A DNA stretch of 64,000 nucleotides from Bimuria novae-zelandiae CBS 107.79 (lineage: Eukaryota; Ascomycota; Dothideomycetes; Pleosporales; Didymosphaeriaceae). The stretch is taken from NCBI GenBank assembly GCA_010015655.1, contig ML976671.1, positions 622,533-686,532 of the forward strand, given 5' to 3'. Of the stretch, positions 46,206-56,559 are shown piece by piece (position 1 is the first letter of the stretch; each line of letters begins with the position of its first letter). A program made the translations under genes and the position numbers. The notes under the pieces were generated by a model that did no database searches, was not told the DNA's origin, and saw nothing but the letters and a program-made list of their open reading frames with translations.

Positions 46206-49035
46206 TGGGCATGAGGGGTGTTTTGTTTATGGTGTTGTATTTGCATGTTGCATTGTTGGCGTTAATGGGGGATGGGAGGCATTGTTGTGGAAGGTTGGGT
46301 TGCATACAAAAAGGTGTTTGGAAACCACTGGATGGTTGTGTTGTATACATACAAGAAGTTAGGGCTTATGAGCTCTACATATCTAATAATGATTGATCGA
46401 TATACCTACAAAACGGCTCATGATGCTTGTGTCGTTTTCATCTAGGAGCGCGTATCTCCGTGGCAAGAGCACAGTGCGGTACCAACAGCTGGTGGAGAGT
46501 TTGGTGGAGACAAAAGCCTTCCGAGTGCGAGGAGGGGTAATGGCAAGATAGGTCATCCTGGTGGTCGTCATTGGGGGTGGCGAGAGTAGATTAGGCAGGA
46601 TGCTAAGGCCTCAGAGCGAGATTGTTCAAGGATAGGCTTCGACAACAGCATTGTACATGCCAAGCTTGGTGGGAGCTTGGGAGTGATCCTGAGTAAGAAT
46701 TAGGTCTTAGTGACGATTGAGACTTTCTAGCTATCTGAGTACGTGAGCCCAAGTCGCCCATAATGTTTACAAAAGTGAAGTATAGACGTCTCGAGAAATA
46801 AATGTGTGTCGACATTATATTGGATGTCACCATTGAATGGATTGATGGATCGGAACTCGCGGTGCTTCGCAAGCCATGTGCCATACGCGTGCTCATGAAA
46901 GAAATGGGAGCTCGCAAAGGATTCTGAGGGTTGCTTGGCACTATTCTTGGACCGGAAATGATGTCTATCAGCGCGTATAGAGACCCGAGAAATTGATCCA
47001 CGACGGCTGTCAACCCACGTAGGCAGCAGCATACGAGGTCTATTAGGTCGCATAGTAGTCCTTTAGACGATCAACACCACAAGTAGCGACGGCAATGTTC
47101 GCTCATAGTTGGGTGAGAAGATGGAGGTGAAAAGATGTCACTTCGGGACTATGTAGGCACGTTGCAGCTTTGATTGGCTAGAACAACGGATATGCCGCAG
47201 CTTCCACGGAGACACTCAGCCTGTTGTTCGATTGGAGGTGCCAAAAGCATTGCTCGCGGTAATAAGCCGGGGCTATGATCTCTGGACTGTGTCCCCCACT
47301 CAGGCGTATCTCGTACGCCTACTTCGTGTCGGAGCTCTTCGCTAATAAACGATCCCGTCTTGGAGACCAGCCTCCAGATCTTGTCGTGGGTTGGCGAGGA
47401 TGGCATCCGGTTGTGGCGGCGACGGAAAGCTTGGCTGGACTTGACGTCCAACACATCCTGAGTTTTTGAGAGTGCCAACCGAGTAGTAGTGATTCTGGAC
47501 CTGGTCAGTTCGCAGAAGATTAACATCAGTGATGTGGATGAGGTGTGGTGAGTCCTTCTGGGCGCGCGGTGTTGCGCTTGGATTACGGAGCCCATGGCTC
47601 ATCAAGATGCAACATTAGACAGTCTCCACGACAGACATCGTGCCTTTCGATTCGAGATACTCGCGGCCTTCCCTAATCGAGAGACTGTCCGGAGATGTCT
47701 CATGCACGACTCAGCATCGATGCATGCGCTGCGTGCCTAGCGTTGCATCCTTCTAGACCCTGCGCTCGCCAATTGACCGCACAACGTGGGCGCTATACGC
47801 GATGTGATTCGCTCCCCTAGCCCTCAAGGCTCGCCCACGCCAATTACCCCTATCGACAGAACTGCAAGTTATCGCCGCACTCGACAGGAATCCGTTTGTA
47901 ACGGCGGCAAGCATGCGAAGCTCCGACAAGGCTCGCCAAATGAGCTTGTGCAAGCCACCCTGCCCTTCAAATCGTCTTGGCACTCGTCACGATTCGCAAA
48001 TGTCGACGACGTGTGTAAGTTGCAACTCCGAAAAACCGACGTTTGAGTAGCAAAAATATACCAAGAGGCCCAGGTTCTAGAAATACATGTTGCAGGAACA
48101 GGGTCTGCACAACTGTACGCCTCCCGCATGTCCCCACACTACAAATATGCACGTGATGAGTGGTCGCGTGCGTTCTTGCCTAATGCGGACGGGCCGAGCT
48201 CCACTCTACGGTACCCGCCGCCTTTGCCGGCAACCCACCAGGACCATGCTGTGGGAAGATTTTTCTAGGACGTCGGGATTGCGCGAGGCTCGCCGATCGC
48301 CTATATAAAATCATGACCATGTGTCCCTCGGTGCGAGCTGCAGTGGCACAAGGGCTCTTCGCTGATTTCTTTGCTCCTCCAACCCGTGGCTCACAGACCA
48401 TCCCACCCGGCCCAATACCGTGGTTACTTCGAGGGCTGTGACTGCTTTGAAGCAACACGTGCTATATAACGGCACATACGAGACATCTGCGACTGTCGAT
48501 CCCATCCCACGCACACGTTGGAACGCCTCCTACGCACCAACCACACCTTTCGGACGACGCGGAATCTTACTGCGCGACGGACGTCATTCGTCAGCGCATA
48601 TGCTACGCGGCTCCCAACCAGTAACATTTAAGCCATAGAAACGTGGTTAAATTGTAGAACGGTGTGGTAGCGAACTTTGAGGTTTCCCATCGTTTTCCCG
48701 TCGCGTACTAAGGTCGACGTCATTGGATCAGAAAGAAGCTACAAGTCTTAGAGCTTGAGTTGCAGCTGTGTTTGTGCCTTCATCACAAACCAGAATCCTC
48801 TGGTGACTGGCGCATTTACGGCGAGGCAATAAAGAGGTCGATTGCACAGGAATTTGGCAGCAGCTATGGAGATCGGTGCACTTCCCGTACCTCATGGCGC
48901 TCCTGTCAACAGGAACGGCTATTCAGATGTGGAAGTCAGGCGTGGTGAGTACTTTCTGTTTCTTCATGCTCCTCTATCCTACATCGGCGTGGTCTCGTAC
49001 AATGTTCGCGACACCTCTCCCTCAACATTATCACC
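46206..49035. other. 2.8-kb stretch without a recognised gene
   Basis: Contains unassigned open frames (minus 47053-46727, minus 47595-47149, others) that show no family motif or plausible introns. At 48866-48944 a possible 5' exon for the transporter downstream starts with ATG and ends at a GTGAGT donor. It could splice in frame to the acceptor near 49086, but that acceptor is weak. No RNA gene recognised. Confidence 0.45.
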
Positions 49036-51269
49036 ATGGACGGCCAACCGAAACCGTCTGGCCAACCGCAAACGGGGTGCGATCAAGCAACCCTCACTGG
49101 AGAGCGGTCGTATTCTTTCGAATTAATACCGATTCAAGCCCACGACGGCCAGAGTGATGATAACCGCGACGAACACGAGATCTACTGCATCGGACCATCG
49201 TCAGATCAATTCATTCCTCCAAACGCGAAATCAACGAACAACACAGACTCAGAAGTAGTCGCTAATGTACACGCAGATATGACTTCAGAAGAGCAGGACG
49301 TCTTCCATGCCCTTCTGCATCCTGACGACATGTACGACGCAAAAGGCACGTACTGGGCTGATATGCCTATCGGCCAGCGTCTCAAATTTGTGCACAACGT
49401 CGACAGCCAGGAATCGAAAAAGGAGGCTTCATCCGTCTGGAGAATGTTCAAAAACGACCCGCTTAGCCCCGTCGGGTACTACCTAAAGAACATGGTCCTT
49501 CCGGGTGCAGGTCTTGGATTGGAGGGTTACGTGCTGTTCTCCATCGGTAACGTCAGACCCTTACTCCAGGCTGCCTTCCCTTCGTGTTGGAAGACCTTTG
49601 AGACCTGCGATGAGCGCTGGACGGAAGCCGTGGACTACCTCGAGATTATCGGTATCATTGTTGGTACGTCTTCCCATACTTTGGCTTTTGTTACAATGAA
49701 ACTGATGACTTGCTAGGTCAAATTCTCGTTGGTTATCTTGGTGACTACCTCGGTCGTCGGTGGGGTCTTATCCAAGATGCTCTGATCATGTTTATCGGTT
49801 TACTCATGCTTGTTGCCTCCTGGGGCACAACTCTGAACGGCTGGGTTATCTGCTACGCCTGGTCTCTTTTCTTCTACGGCATCGGTGTTGGCGGTGAATA
49901 CCCCATGACTGCCACCTCCGGTATGGAGAACGCCGTCGGATCTGGCAAAGTCTCCACGAAAGACGACCGTCTCCACCGTGGCCGAAAGGTCACCAGCGCC
50001 TTCTTGATGCAAGGTTGGGGTCAATTCTTCAACCAGGTCATTCTTATCATCCTACTCCTCATCTTCCATCACGGCAGTGGTAACCCGCCTTATTCCAAGG
50101 TCGCTGCGCAGTGGACGTACCGCGTGTCCTTCGCCATTCCAGCAGTCGGTACCCTTTGGCTCGTTTATTACCGTTACTACAAGATGCGCTCGGCTAGTAA
50201 GCAGCTCATGATTTCAAAGAAGAAAAGCAACGTCACTGGCTACGACACCAAGTCTCTCAAGATGACCCTCACCTACTTCGGACCTCGCCTCATCGCTACC
50301 GCCGGTGCCTGGTTCGCCAATGATGTCTTCTTCTACGGTAACAAGCTTTTCCAGAACGAGTTCATCAAGGTCATCACGCCCAACAACCACTCCGTTATGA
50401 CGGGTTGGCTATACAACCTCATCAACGTCGGCGTCTCGCTCTGCGGCTACTACCTCGCCTCGTTCCTCATCGACAACAAGTTGTACGGTCGCAAGTGGAT
50501 GATGATTGTCGGCTTCATGGCCGACTTCATCCTCTTTGTCGTCCCCGCCTTCAACTTCAAGTTCTTCACGAGTCCACAGCACGTGCATGCCTTCCAGGCC
50601 ATGTACTTCCTCTCTTCATTCTTCAACCAATTCGGCCCCAACAGCGTCACCTTCCTCGTCGCCGCTGAAGTGTTCCCTACTCCCATTCGCGCCACCGCTC
50701 ACGGTTTCTCTGCCGCCGTCGGCAAGGCTGGTGCCCTGCTCGCCTCCGTCCTATACAACTACATCGACACGCAAACAAAATTCTACGTCGTCCCGTGGTT
50801 CGGTCTCGCCGGCGCGCTCCTCACGTGGCTCTTCCTCCCCGACACCACCGGTCTCGATCTCAAAGAGCAGGAGCGCCGCTGGTCGTACATCCGTGCAGGC
50901 AAGGAGCAAGATTACCACGGTATCGCGATCCACTGGAAGCATCTCTCCGTCTGGGAGCGATTCCGTGGCGTACACAAGAACTACAATGCAGGCCTTGATT
51001 ACGAAGCGAAGATCAACGAAATGCGTGAAGAGTGGGTCGAGCACCAGAAGAACAAGTTCGCGGACGATCTTAAGGGGCACGAGGACTTTGACGACAATGA
51101 TGGCGAGTTTGACCAGGGTGTGCACGCTTATTTCAGCCGCACTGCGCCGGATAGCTTGAAGAGGAAAACGCCGAATGGGGTGATGGGTGAGAAGCTGCCG
51201 GCGGGCGAGAGCGAGAGTGGCGGTAGTACCGTTGGGGATGCGGATTTGATTTCTGAGAAGAGGCCTTAG
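49036..51269 (+). CDS. MFS transporter, phosphate/glycerophosphoinositol (PHS) type
   Basis: Exons 49036-49663 and 49717-51269, with a 53-nt GTACGT..CTAG intron, give 726 aa. A long soluble N-terminus (about 130 residues, with EEQDVFHALLHPDD) precedes about twelve hydrophobic segments. Hallmarks are NMVLPGAGLGLEGYVLFSIGNV, the junction IIGIIVGQILVGYLGDYLGRRWG (an MFS loop 2-3 motif), YGIGVGGEYPMTA, FGPNSVTFLVAAEVFPTPIRATAHG and DTTGLDLKEQERR. These place it in the phosphate:H+ symporter/Git1-like branch of the MFS in the plasma membrane. Phosphate versus glycerophosphodiester specificity cannot be decided. The C-terminus is an acidic tail of about 150 residues. The chosen ATG is the first in frame in this exon; an alternative 5' exon at 48866-48944 would replace the first 17 residues. 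Confidence 0.9.
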
Positions 51270-51904
51270 GATGGCAAGGGCAAGGGAAAGGCTAAGATCG
51301 AGGTCGAAGTGAGAGGTTTAGCTGCGTATCTTTGGCATGGGCGGCGTAGCCTGCCTGCACTGAGATTGCCGTATTTATGTTGTTAGATAGTTGTTAGCGC
51401 TAATACCCCAAAGCTTAATGTTATTGTTATAATCTTGATATATTTTTGCATGATCTGCGTGATGATGGTGATGCGCATCATGTCCAATATACACAAAGCT
51501 TGGTCCTATGAACATGTCTTTCAGAAGATTCGACCAGCGAGAGATTCCAAACAAGGGGGAGCTTGGTTTACATCTTCGGTTCTTCGGCGCATTACGCTGG
51601 TGCTGTGTCGTAGCGCAGACAAAGACCTCAGGAGCCATAGCTTCAGTGCAGGGGCATTTTTGTAGCCCGAGACCAGGGGGCGCGCCATTGATTCTTCGAC
51701 TGCGTCTTTTGGTCTCCCGCGCAAGGGGACGGCATCCGGGGTCACCGTTTCCTTTTGGAGTCTGGAAATGGATAGCGTCTGGTTTCCAACTCTCATAACA
51801 TTGGCTACGCTCTGTTTTGGAAGCAGGCGGAGGGCAGCACAAGCCGCGTTTTTGGATCTTTTAGAAACCGGGCGGGGATCCAGGTACTCATAGTGGCTTT
51901 CTGT

Positions 51905-51937
<33 letters not shown>

Positions 51938-52082
51938 TATAAGGACAAACAAGCTGTATTTCTATCTGCAGAGAAGAGTGTGTGGAGTTGTTGGAGTCTA
52001 TGGGCAGAAGGAAAGCGAGTGAGAGTCTGTTGACTCAGTAGTCCGTGCACCTAGGTAGTGCCTTCTCCACACACCACCTCTG

Positions 52083-52083
<1 letters not shown>
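51270..52083. other. Transporter 3' flank up to the compartment boundary
   Basis: No supported gene. It holds the (CAGG)7 microsatellite and overlapping unsupported frames on both strands (51375-51842, 51521-52050). Composition is still balanced here, before the AT-rich block. Confidence 0.5.
51908..51937. repeat. (CAGG)n microsatellite
   Basis: Seven full CAGG units followed by CA. Non-coding. It lies about 150 bases before the C homopolymer. Confidence 0.95.

Positions 52084-52123
<40 letters not shown>
52084..52123. repeat. Poly-C homopolymer of 40
   Basis: An uninterrupted run of 40 C. Very unusual length for a nuclear genome; it may mark a repeat edge or an assembly artefact at the start of the AT-rich block. 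Confidence 0.95.
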
Positions 52124-52189
52124 TTCCCCCAAGCTGCAGTGTACCCACACCAAAGCTGATGCTCAAGCTTCTCCTATAGATATTCCTTA

Positions 52190-53220
52190 ACGTCTTGCAG
52201 TCCTAGCTACCTCATAAACTCAGTGTGCTTTAACGTACAAGGCTCTTGGTAAGTCTGTCGGCTGGCATCTGATTAGTAGGCTTCCACTGGACTGATACGC
52301 GTCCTTTTACCTGCTCGTTTAATGGCTCCACTTTGAGCTTCTGTAGCTCTAGCTTTGATAGCGATTCCAAGATCTCTATAGAGCTCTAGCAGTTTAACGT
52401 ATCTAGTCTCTAGAATTACCGTATTATTTTAGCTAATAATCGCTTAAAAATCTTAGTTAGAGTAGCCTTTATTTTATTTAGTATTTAATATTTTATGCTA
52501 TTTTATATGCTAATTAAAAGTATAAAATAGATATAAATTATTATTATAGTAACGCTCTCCTTGTCCTAGAAGCTATATTAGATCCGTACTAATACGCTTA
52601 AATAATTAAGTTACTAGTTCTGAAGATAGCCTTTAATTAAATTTTTTTATTAGTTTTAACTATATATATATTTTTTATAGTCTTTCTACTTTAGTGCTTA
52701 ATCATCTAAGATATATAGGCTATTAACGTTCTTAGGCAGGTGCTTAATCGCCTCTTTACTAGTATAACCATATATAACATGTGCTTTATCTGTAGTAAGC
52801 TATAGTGGCTTTTTTAGCTTATATAAAGGCTTCTTGTGGGCGTATACTAAGGCTATAAGTAGAGAGCTAGTATCTAGTCTTTCTATACCTTTAGTATCTA
52901 TTAACTAGTATTTACTAATATAATTAAGCTTATAAATAACGCTCTTCTAGCTCTTTTAGTATAAGTAGTCTTAGCCTAAATTAAAATATATACTAATTAA
53001 TTAATAGCGTAATAGGCTAACAACATTAGTAAGAAATTCTAGAACGTATATAACGTAGGTAAGCTTTATCTACTTTATACTTCTAGTCGTGTTAATAAGT
53101 AAAATATTATTTTCTTACTTATATATTAATAGCTCTTAGTCTCTAGCCTTAATAATTTTACCTGTCTTATTAGCTTACTTTTTCTATCTATATTCTCTAC
53201 TATCAGTAACGTATTGTAAC
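52190..53220 (-). mobile_element. Copia-type retrotransposon fragment (RNase H end)
   Basis: On the minus strand near 52310-52230 the frame reads VQWKPTNQMPADRLTKSL, the conserved end of Copia RNase H. This part (52190-52380) keeps normal composition. Upstream in element orientation (52380-53220) the sequence becomes AT-rich with many TAA/TAG, and coding similarity fades. No LTR was recognised for this fragment. It sits directly inside the poly-C run. Confidence 0.65.
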
Positions 53221-53272
53221 GATAGCACGTGGTATGAAAAGGAACACGTGGCGACTCGCTTATAGAAGCTAG

Positions 53273-53718
53273 TAGGCTTGTAAATGGGTTAGGGTTAAGT
53301 TAGGATTGGGTCAGATCCGCACGGACTAGAATACTAAAAATCTAACTTTTACTTCTTAATATCTTACCTAATACCAAAGATATATTAATGCAAACTTAGT
53401 ACAAGATGTATATATATATACATATAATAATAATATATTATAATTTTAGGAAATTCTATTAACTCTAGCCCTATGTTTTCTAATTATTTATTAAAACAAA
53501 ACCTATGAATATTAAATAAAGTAGACTTTAGAGTAATTAATACTACCTAATATTTTAATATATTATTCCTTATATATATATGCACCTTACATAAAATTTA
53601 TATTGATATATTTCTAGTATTAGGTAAGACATTAAGAAGTAAAAGTTAGATTTTTAGTATTCTAGTCCGTGCGGATCTGACCTAATCCTAACCTAACCCC
53701 AACCCATTTGCAAGCCTA
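53273..53718. mobile_element. 446-bp hAT-like MITE with long inverted arms
   Basis: The ends TAGGCTTG and CAAGCCTA are perfect inverse complements. They are flanked on both sides by the same 8-bp word GAAGCTAG (53265-53272 and 53719-53726), the target-duplication length of hAT elements. The inverted arms extend about 145 bp inward (53273 to about 53420, and about 53570 to 53718), including a nearly unaltered core around TCAGATCCGCACGGAC. Arm-to-arm differences are almost all transitions. No coding capacity. hAT assignment rests on the 8-bp duplication only. Confidence 0.82.
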
Positions 53719-53909
53719 GAAGCTAGGATCAAACACTAGTTCTAACATTACTTATATATGTTATACTATACAAGAATACACTAGCTTTAGTATTCTTGTG
53801 CATACCTTTTGGTACAAATGGGGAAGTTACATAGTATTGGCTTAGTAAGCAGGACGCTTACCTCATTACACGTATGTATTTAATTCTAGATCTAGAATTT
53901 ATTAGTTAA

Positions 53910-54130
53910 TTAAGCTTAGGTTAGGGTTAGGTTAGGGTCGCTTAGACATTAAGTTAAGGTTAAGTTAGGGTTATACTAGTGTAAGTATAGGCTAGGTTAG
54001 GTTATTAAAGTATTAGATTAAGGTTAGGTTAGGTTAGATTATTAAAGCGTTAAGTTAGGATTAGGCTAAAGTTATATTAACTATATTAGGTTTTACTAAC
54101 CCTATTAGGTTATGCTAATTCTATTAAGTT
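53910..54130. repeat. Degenerate TTAGGG/TTAGG-like repeat patch
   Basis: Irregular repeats of GGTTAG, TTAGGGTTAGG and TTAAGTTAGG alternate with ATTATTAAAG-type spacers. Two or three larger units of about 40 bp are visible. TTAGGG is the usual telomere repeat of filamentous ascomycetes, so an interstitial telomere relic is possible. RIP-altered unrelated satellite is the alternative. Confidence 0.5.
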
Positions 54131-54233
54131 AGGCCTAATGTCTAGTATATAGAAGATTTCTTAGGGTTATTAGTAATTTAACGCTAGTATAGCTTAATTA
54201 TAATACTTTTAAAACGTTAGCTATAATAACTAT

Positions 54234-54552
54234 TGTCGCGGAAATTATCCCTTGTAGGTACCCTGATTAGAAGGATCAGGTAGAACTGACAAATATAACA
54301 CTAAATGCTTAGTATAAATACTACTCTTATAGCAACTTTTTATATGTTACTAATTAACTAATTTAATCTCTAAACTATATACTATCTGTAAGGGCACGGG
54401 TATGTTGAGTAGTACATGCGTGTATTACTAGTGAGACATAGCGTAGAGAGTGCCATAAGGGCAGATGTGGCAAGATATATAAATACGCCAAGCCACTAGG
54501 GCCGCGCTAACCTAGTGAGGTAAGACGGCCACTCAGGGTCCAATCCATTACA
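54234..54552 (+). repeat. Copia remnant 5' LTR (end uncertain)
   Basis: It starts TGTCGCGGAAATT. The first 150 bases or so match 56409-56559. The right end is set at a TTACA at 54552 because LTRs normally end in CA; this end is a guess, since the partner copy is truncated. Confidence 0.55.
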
Positions 54553-56408
54553 CTATTTAGCTCGTTTTACCCTTTATAGTTATAAGTTTAGTATTTTAAG
54601 AATATAGGATAATTCTCCCTGCGTAATTAATTATTAGATAAATTATTTAGACGCTCTAATCTATCTAAATACTTCTTATATCGCTTTATTCTTGCACAAC
54701 AGAGCGCACTTTGTTTCTCCCTACGAGCATCTCGAGTAGAGCATATAGAGCTCCTCTACAAGCTCCTTCCTCTCTTTTCTTCTATTACACTAGACCTCCT
54801 TTACCCTTAGTAGTAGGCTAAGATATATAATAAGCTTAGAAGAGCGCTCTTTTTAAACCTATAAAAAACTTTACTCTCCTAGTAAGTATAGTATACCTAA
54901 CTAATTAAATAAGCTAGCTAGTATAATTTATATAACTTAAGTTTTAGGCTATGTATTAAGGCGTTTAAGACTACGTTAATTTAAATACCTTAATTACTAA
55001 TAATTTTATAATAACTGCTTTTAAGCTCCTAGAACTTCTAGAGCTTTTAGAATTATCTAATAATTAATATAATAACCTAAATTAACTTAATAAAGAATAG
55101 TCTAGGAGAGCAGCGCGTCGTAGTGCTTTTTAAAATAAAAAATCTCCTAAAGAGCGTAGGAAGAATCGTGCTAATTACTAAAATAAAGCTTTACGCTAAT
55201 AATAGTTAAAGGTAGGTAACTATAAGGCGCGCTTAGTTAAGTACACCACTAGAATATAGTAAGTATAGAATATATTTAATTAAGTAATTAAGACTATGAC
55301 TTCTTCTAAAGAAGAGTCCTATTTATTCTTTAATAAAGAGTAAAAGATCTTAATACTATTCTACGTAAATAATATCCTCTTTTTCTATTATTAAGATTAT
55401 AAGAAAGAAGCTCTTAAGCTTATTACATAAATTAAGAGTAAATATAACCTTAAGGACTACGGTATAGTAAAGTAGTTTTTAGGGATTTAAGTGATTAAAG
55501 ATAGAGCTACTAAAACAATCACCTTAGTCTATAATACATATATTAAGAAGATTATTAAGAAATTTAAACTAAAAAGCATAGCGCGCTTTTTAAAAATACT
55601 ATTACTATTAGTAAAGCTTATAAAGAATAAGGGTAATACTTTAAAGTAAGAATTTACAGTATACTAAAAGCGTATAGGCTTAGCACTTTATATAGTAATT
55701 ATACTACGCCTAGACGTTGCTTTCGCTATTATAAAGCTCTTATATTTTCTAACAAACCTAAGCAAAGCTTATTTTAAGATAGTTAAGAGCCTAATTATCT
55801 TTCTATTTAATTCACACTAAGAAGCGATCTATTATAGAGCTACGCTAAGTCTAGAGCTTTTAATATATAGCAACGCATTATTTATAAATAATCTAGAAAC
55901 TTAGTAATTATCCTATAGCTATATTATAATACTCTTTAAGGTTGTAATAGTATAGAAGGCCGCTCGCTAGCCTACTATAATAATATTTACTACTAAAGCT
56001 AAGCTAATTGCGTTCGAGCATATAGGCTGAGAAGTAATAGCTTTAAAAAGATTTTTTACTAAGCTATTACTGGACCTAAGCGACGTTTAGAAGATCTATT
56101 ATAATAATAAGTAGATAATTAGACTGGTAGTAGTCACAAATAAGAGGATTATAACTAGCCTACGCTATATTAATATAAAAAATATATAGCTACGCTAGGA
56201 GCACGCAAAAGGCTTTTTTAAAGTAAAATATTTTAAGATAAGTAACATGCCTGCGGATAGGTTAATAAAAGCTTTTTTAGAATAATAGTTTAATTTTTTT
56301 AAATTAGCAGCTAAACTTTAAGAGTATAGAAAAGTAGATTATAATTCAGCTAATAAATAGCTTAGAAGCTTATAGTTAATATCTAGAAGCTTACTAAGCT
56401 AGGGAGTG

Positions 56409-56559
56409 TGTCGCGGGAATTATCCCTTATAGATACCCTAATTAGAAGGATTAAGTGGAACGGATAAACATAATACTAAATACTTAGTATAAATACTACT
56501 CTTATAGTAACTTTTTATATGTTACTGATTAATTAATTCGATCTCTGAACTATATACTA
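56409..56559 (+). repeat. Copia remnant 3' LTR, truncated by Gypsy insertion
   Basis: Matches the start of the 5' LTR until ATACTA, after which a new TG-starting repeat begins at 56560. The transition differences to the 5' copy are mostly C/T or G/A. Confidence 0.75.

Larger units (their letters stand above)
54234..56559 (+). mobile_element. Copia LTR retrotransposon remnant, internally deleted
   Basis: Direct repeats beginning TGTCGCGG occur at 54234 and 56409 and stay alignable for about 150 bp each (CCCTT, AAGGAT, AAATACTACTCTTATAG). Between them, in degraded frames, the RT word ILFYVNNILFF (from YVDD) lies near 55350, and RNase H similar to FKVKYFKISNMPAD near 56230. A polypurine-like AGGGAG precedes the second LTR. 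The distance between LTR starts is only 2175 bp, so most of gag and integrase are missing. The 3' LTR is cut at 56559 by the next element. Frames are riddled with stops. Confidence 0.8.

Noticed and set aside
46603..47595. Minus-strand open frames (about 108, 136 and 148 codons)
   Set aside because: The sequences look protein-like in places, but there is no known domain, no conserved motif and overlapping frames compete. Not enough support.
53815..53885. tRNA-like stretch in the AT-rich block
   Set aside because: A GGCTTAGTAAGC-like A-box resemblance only. No acceptable B box or cloverleaf pairing by eye.
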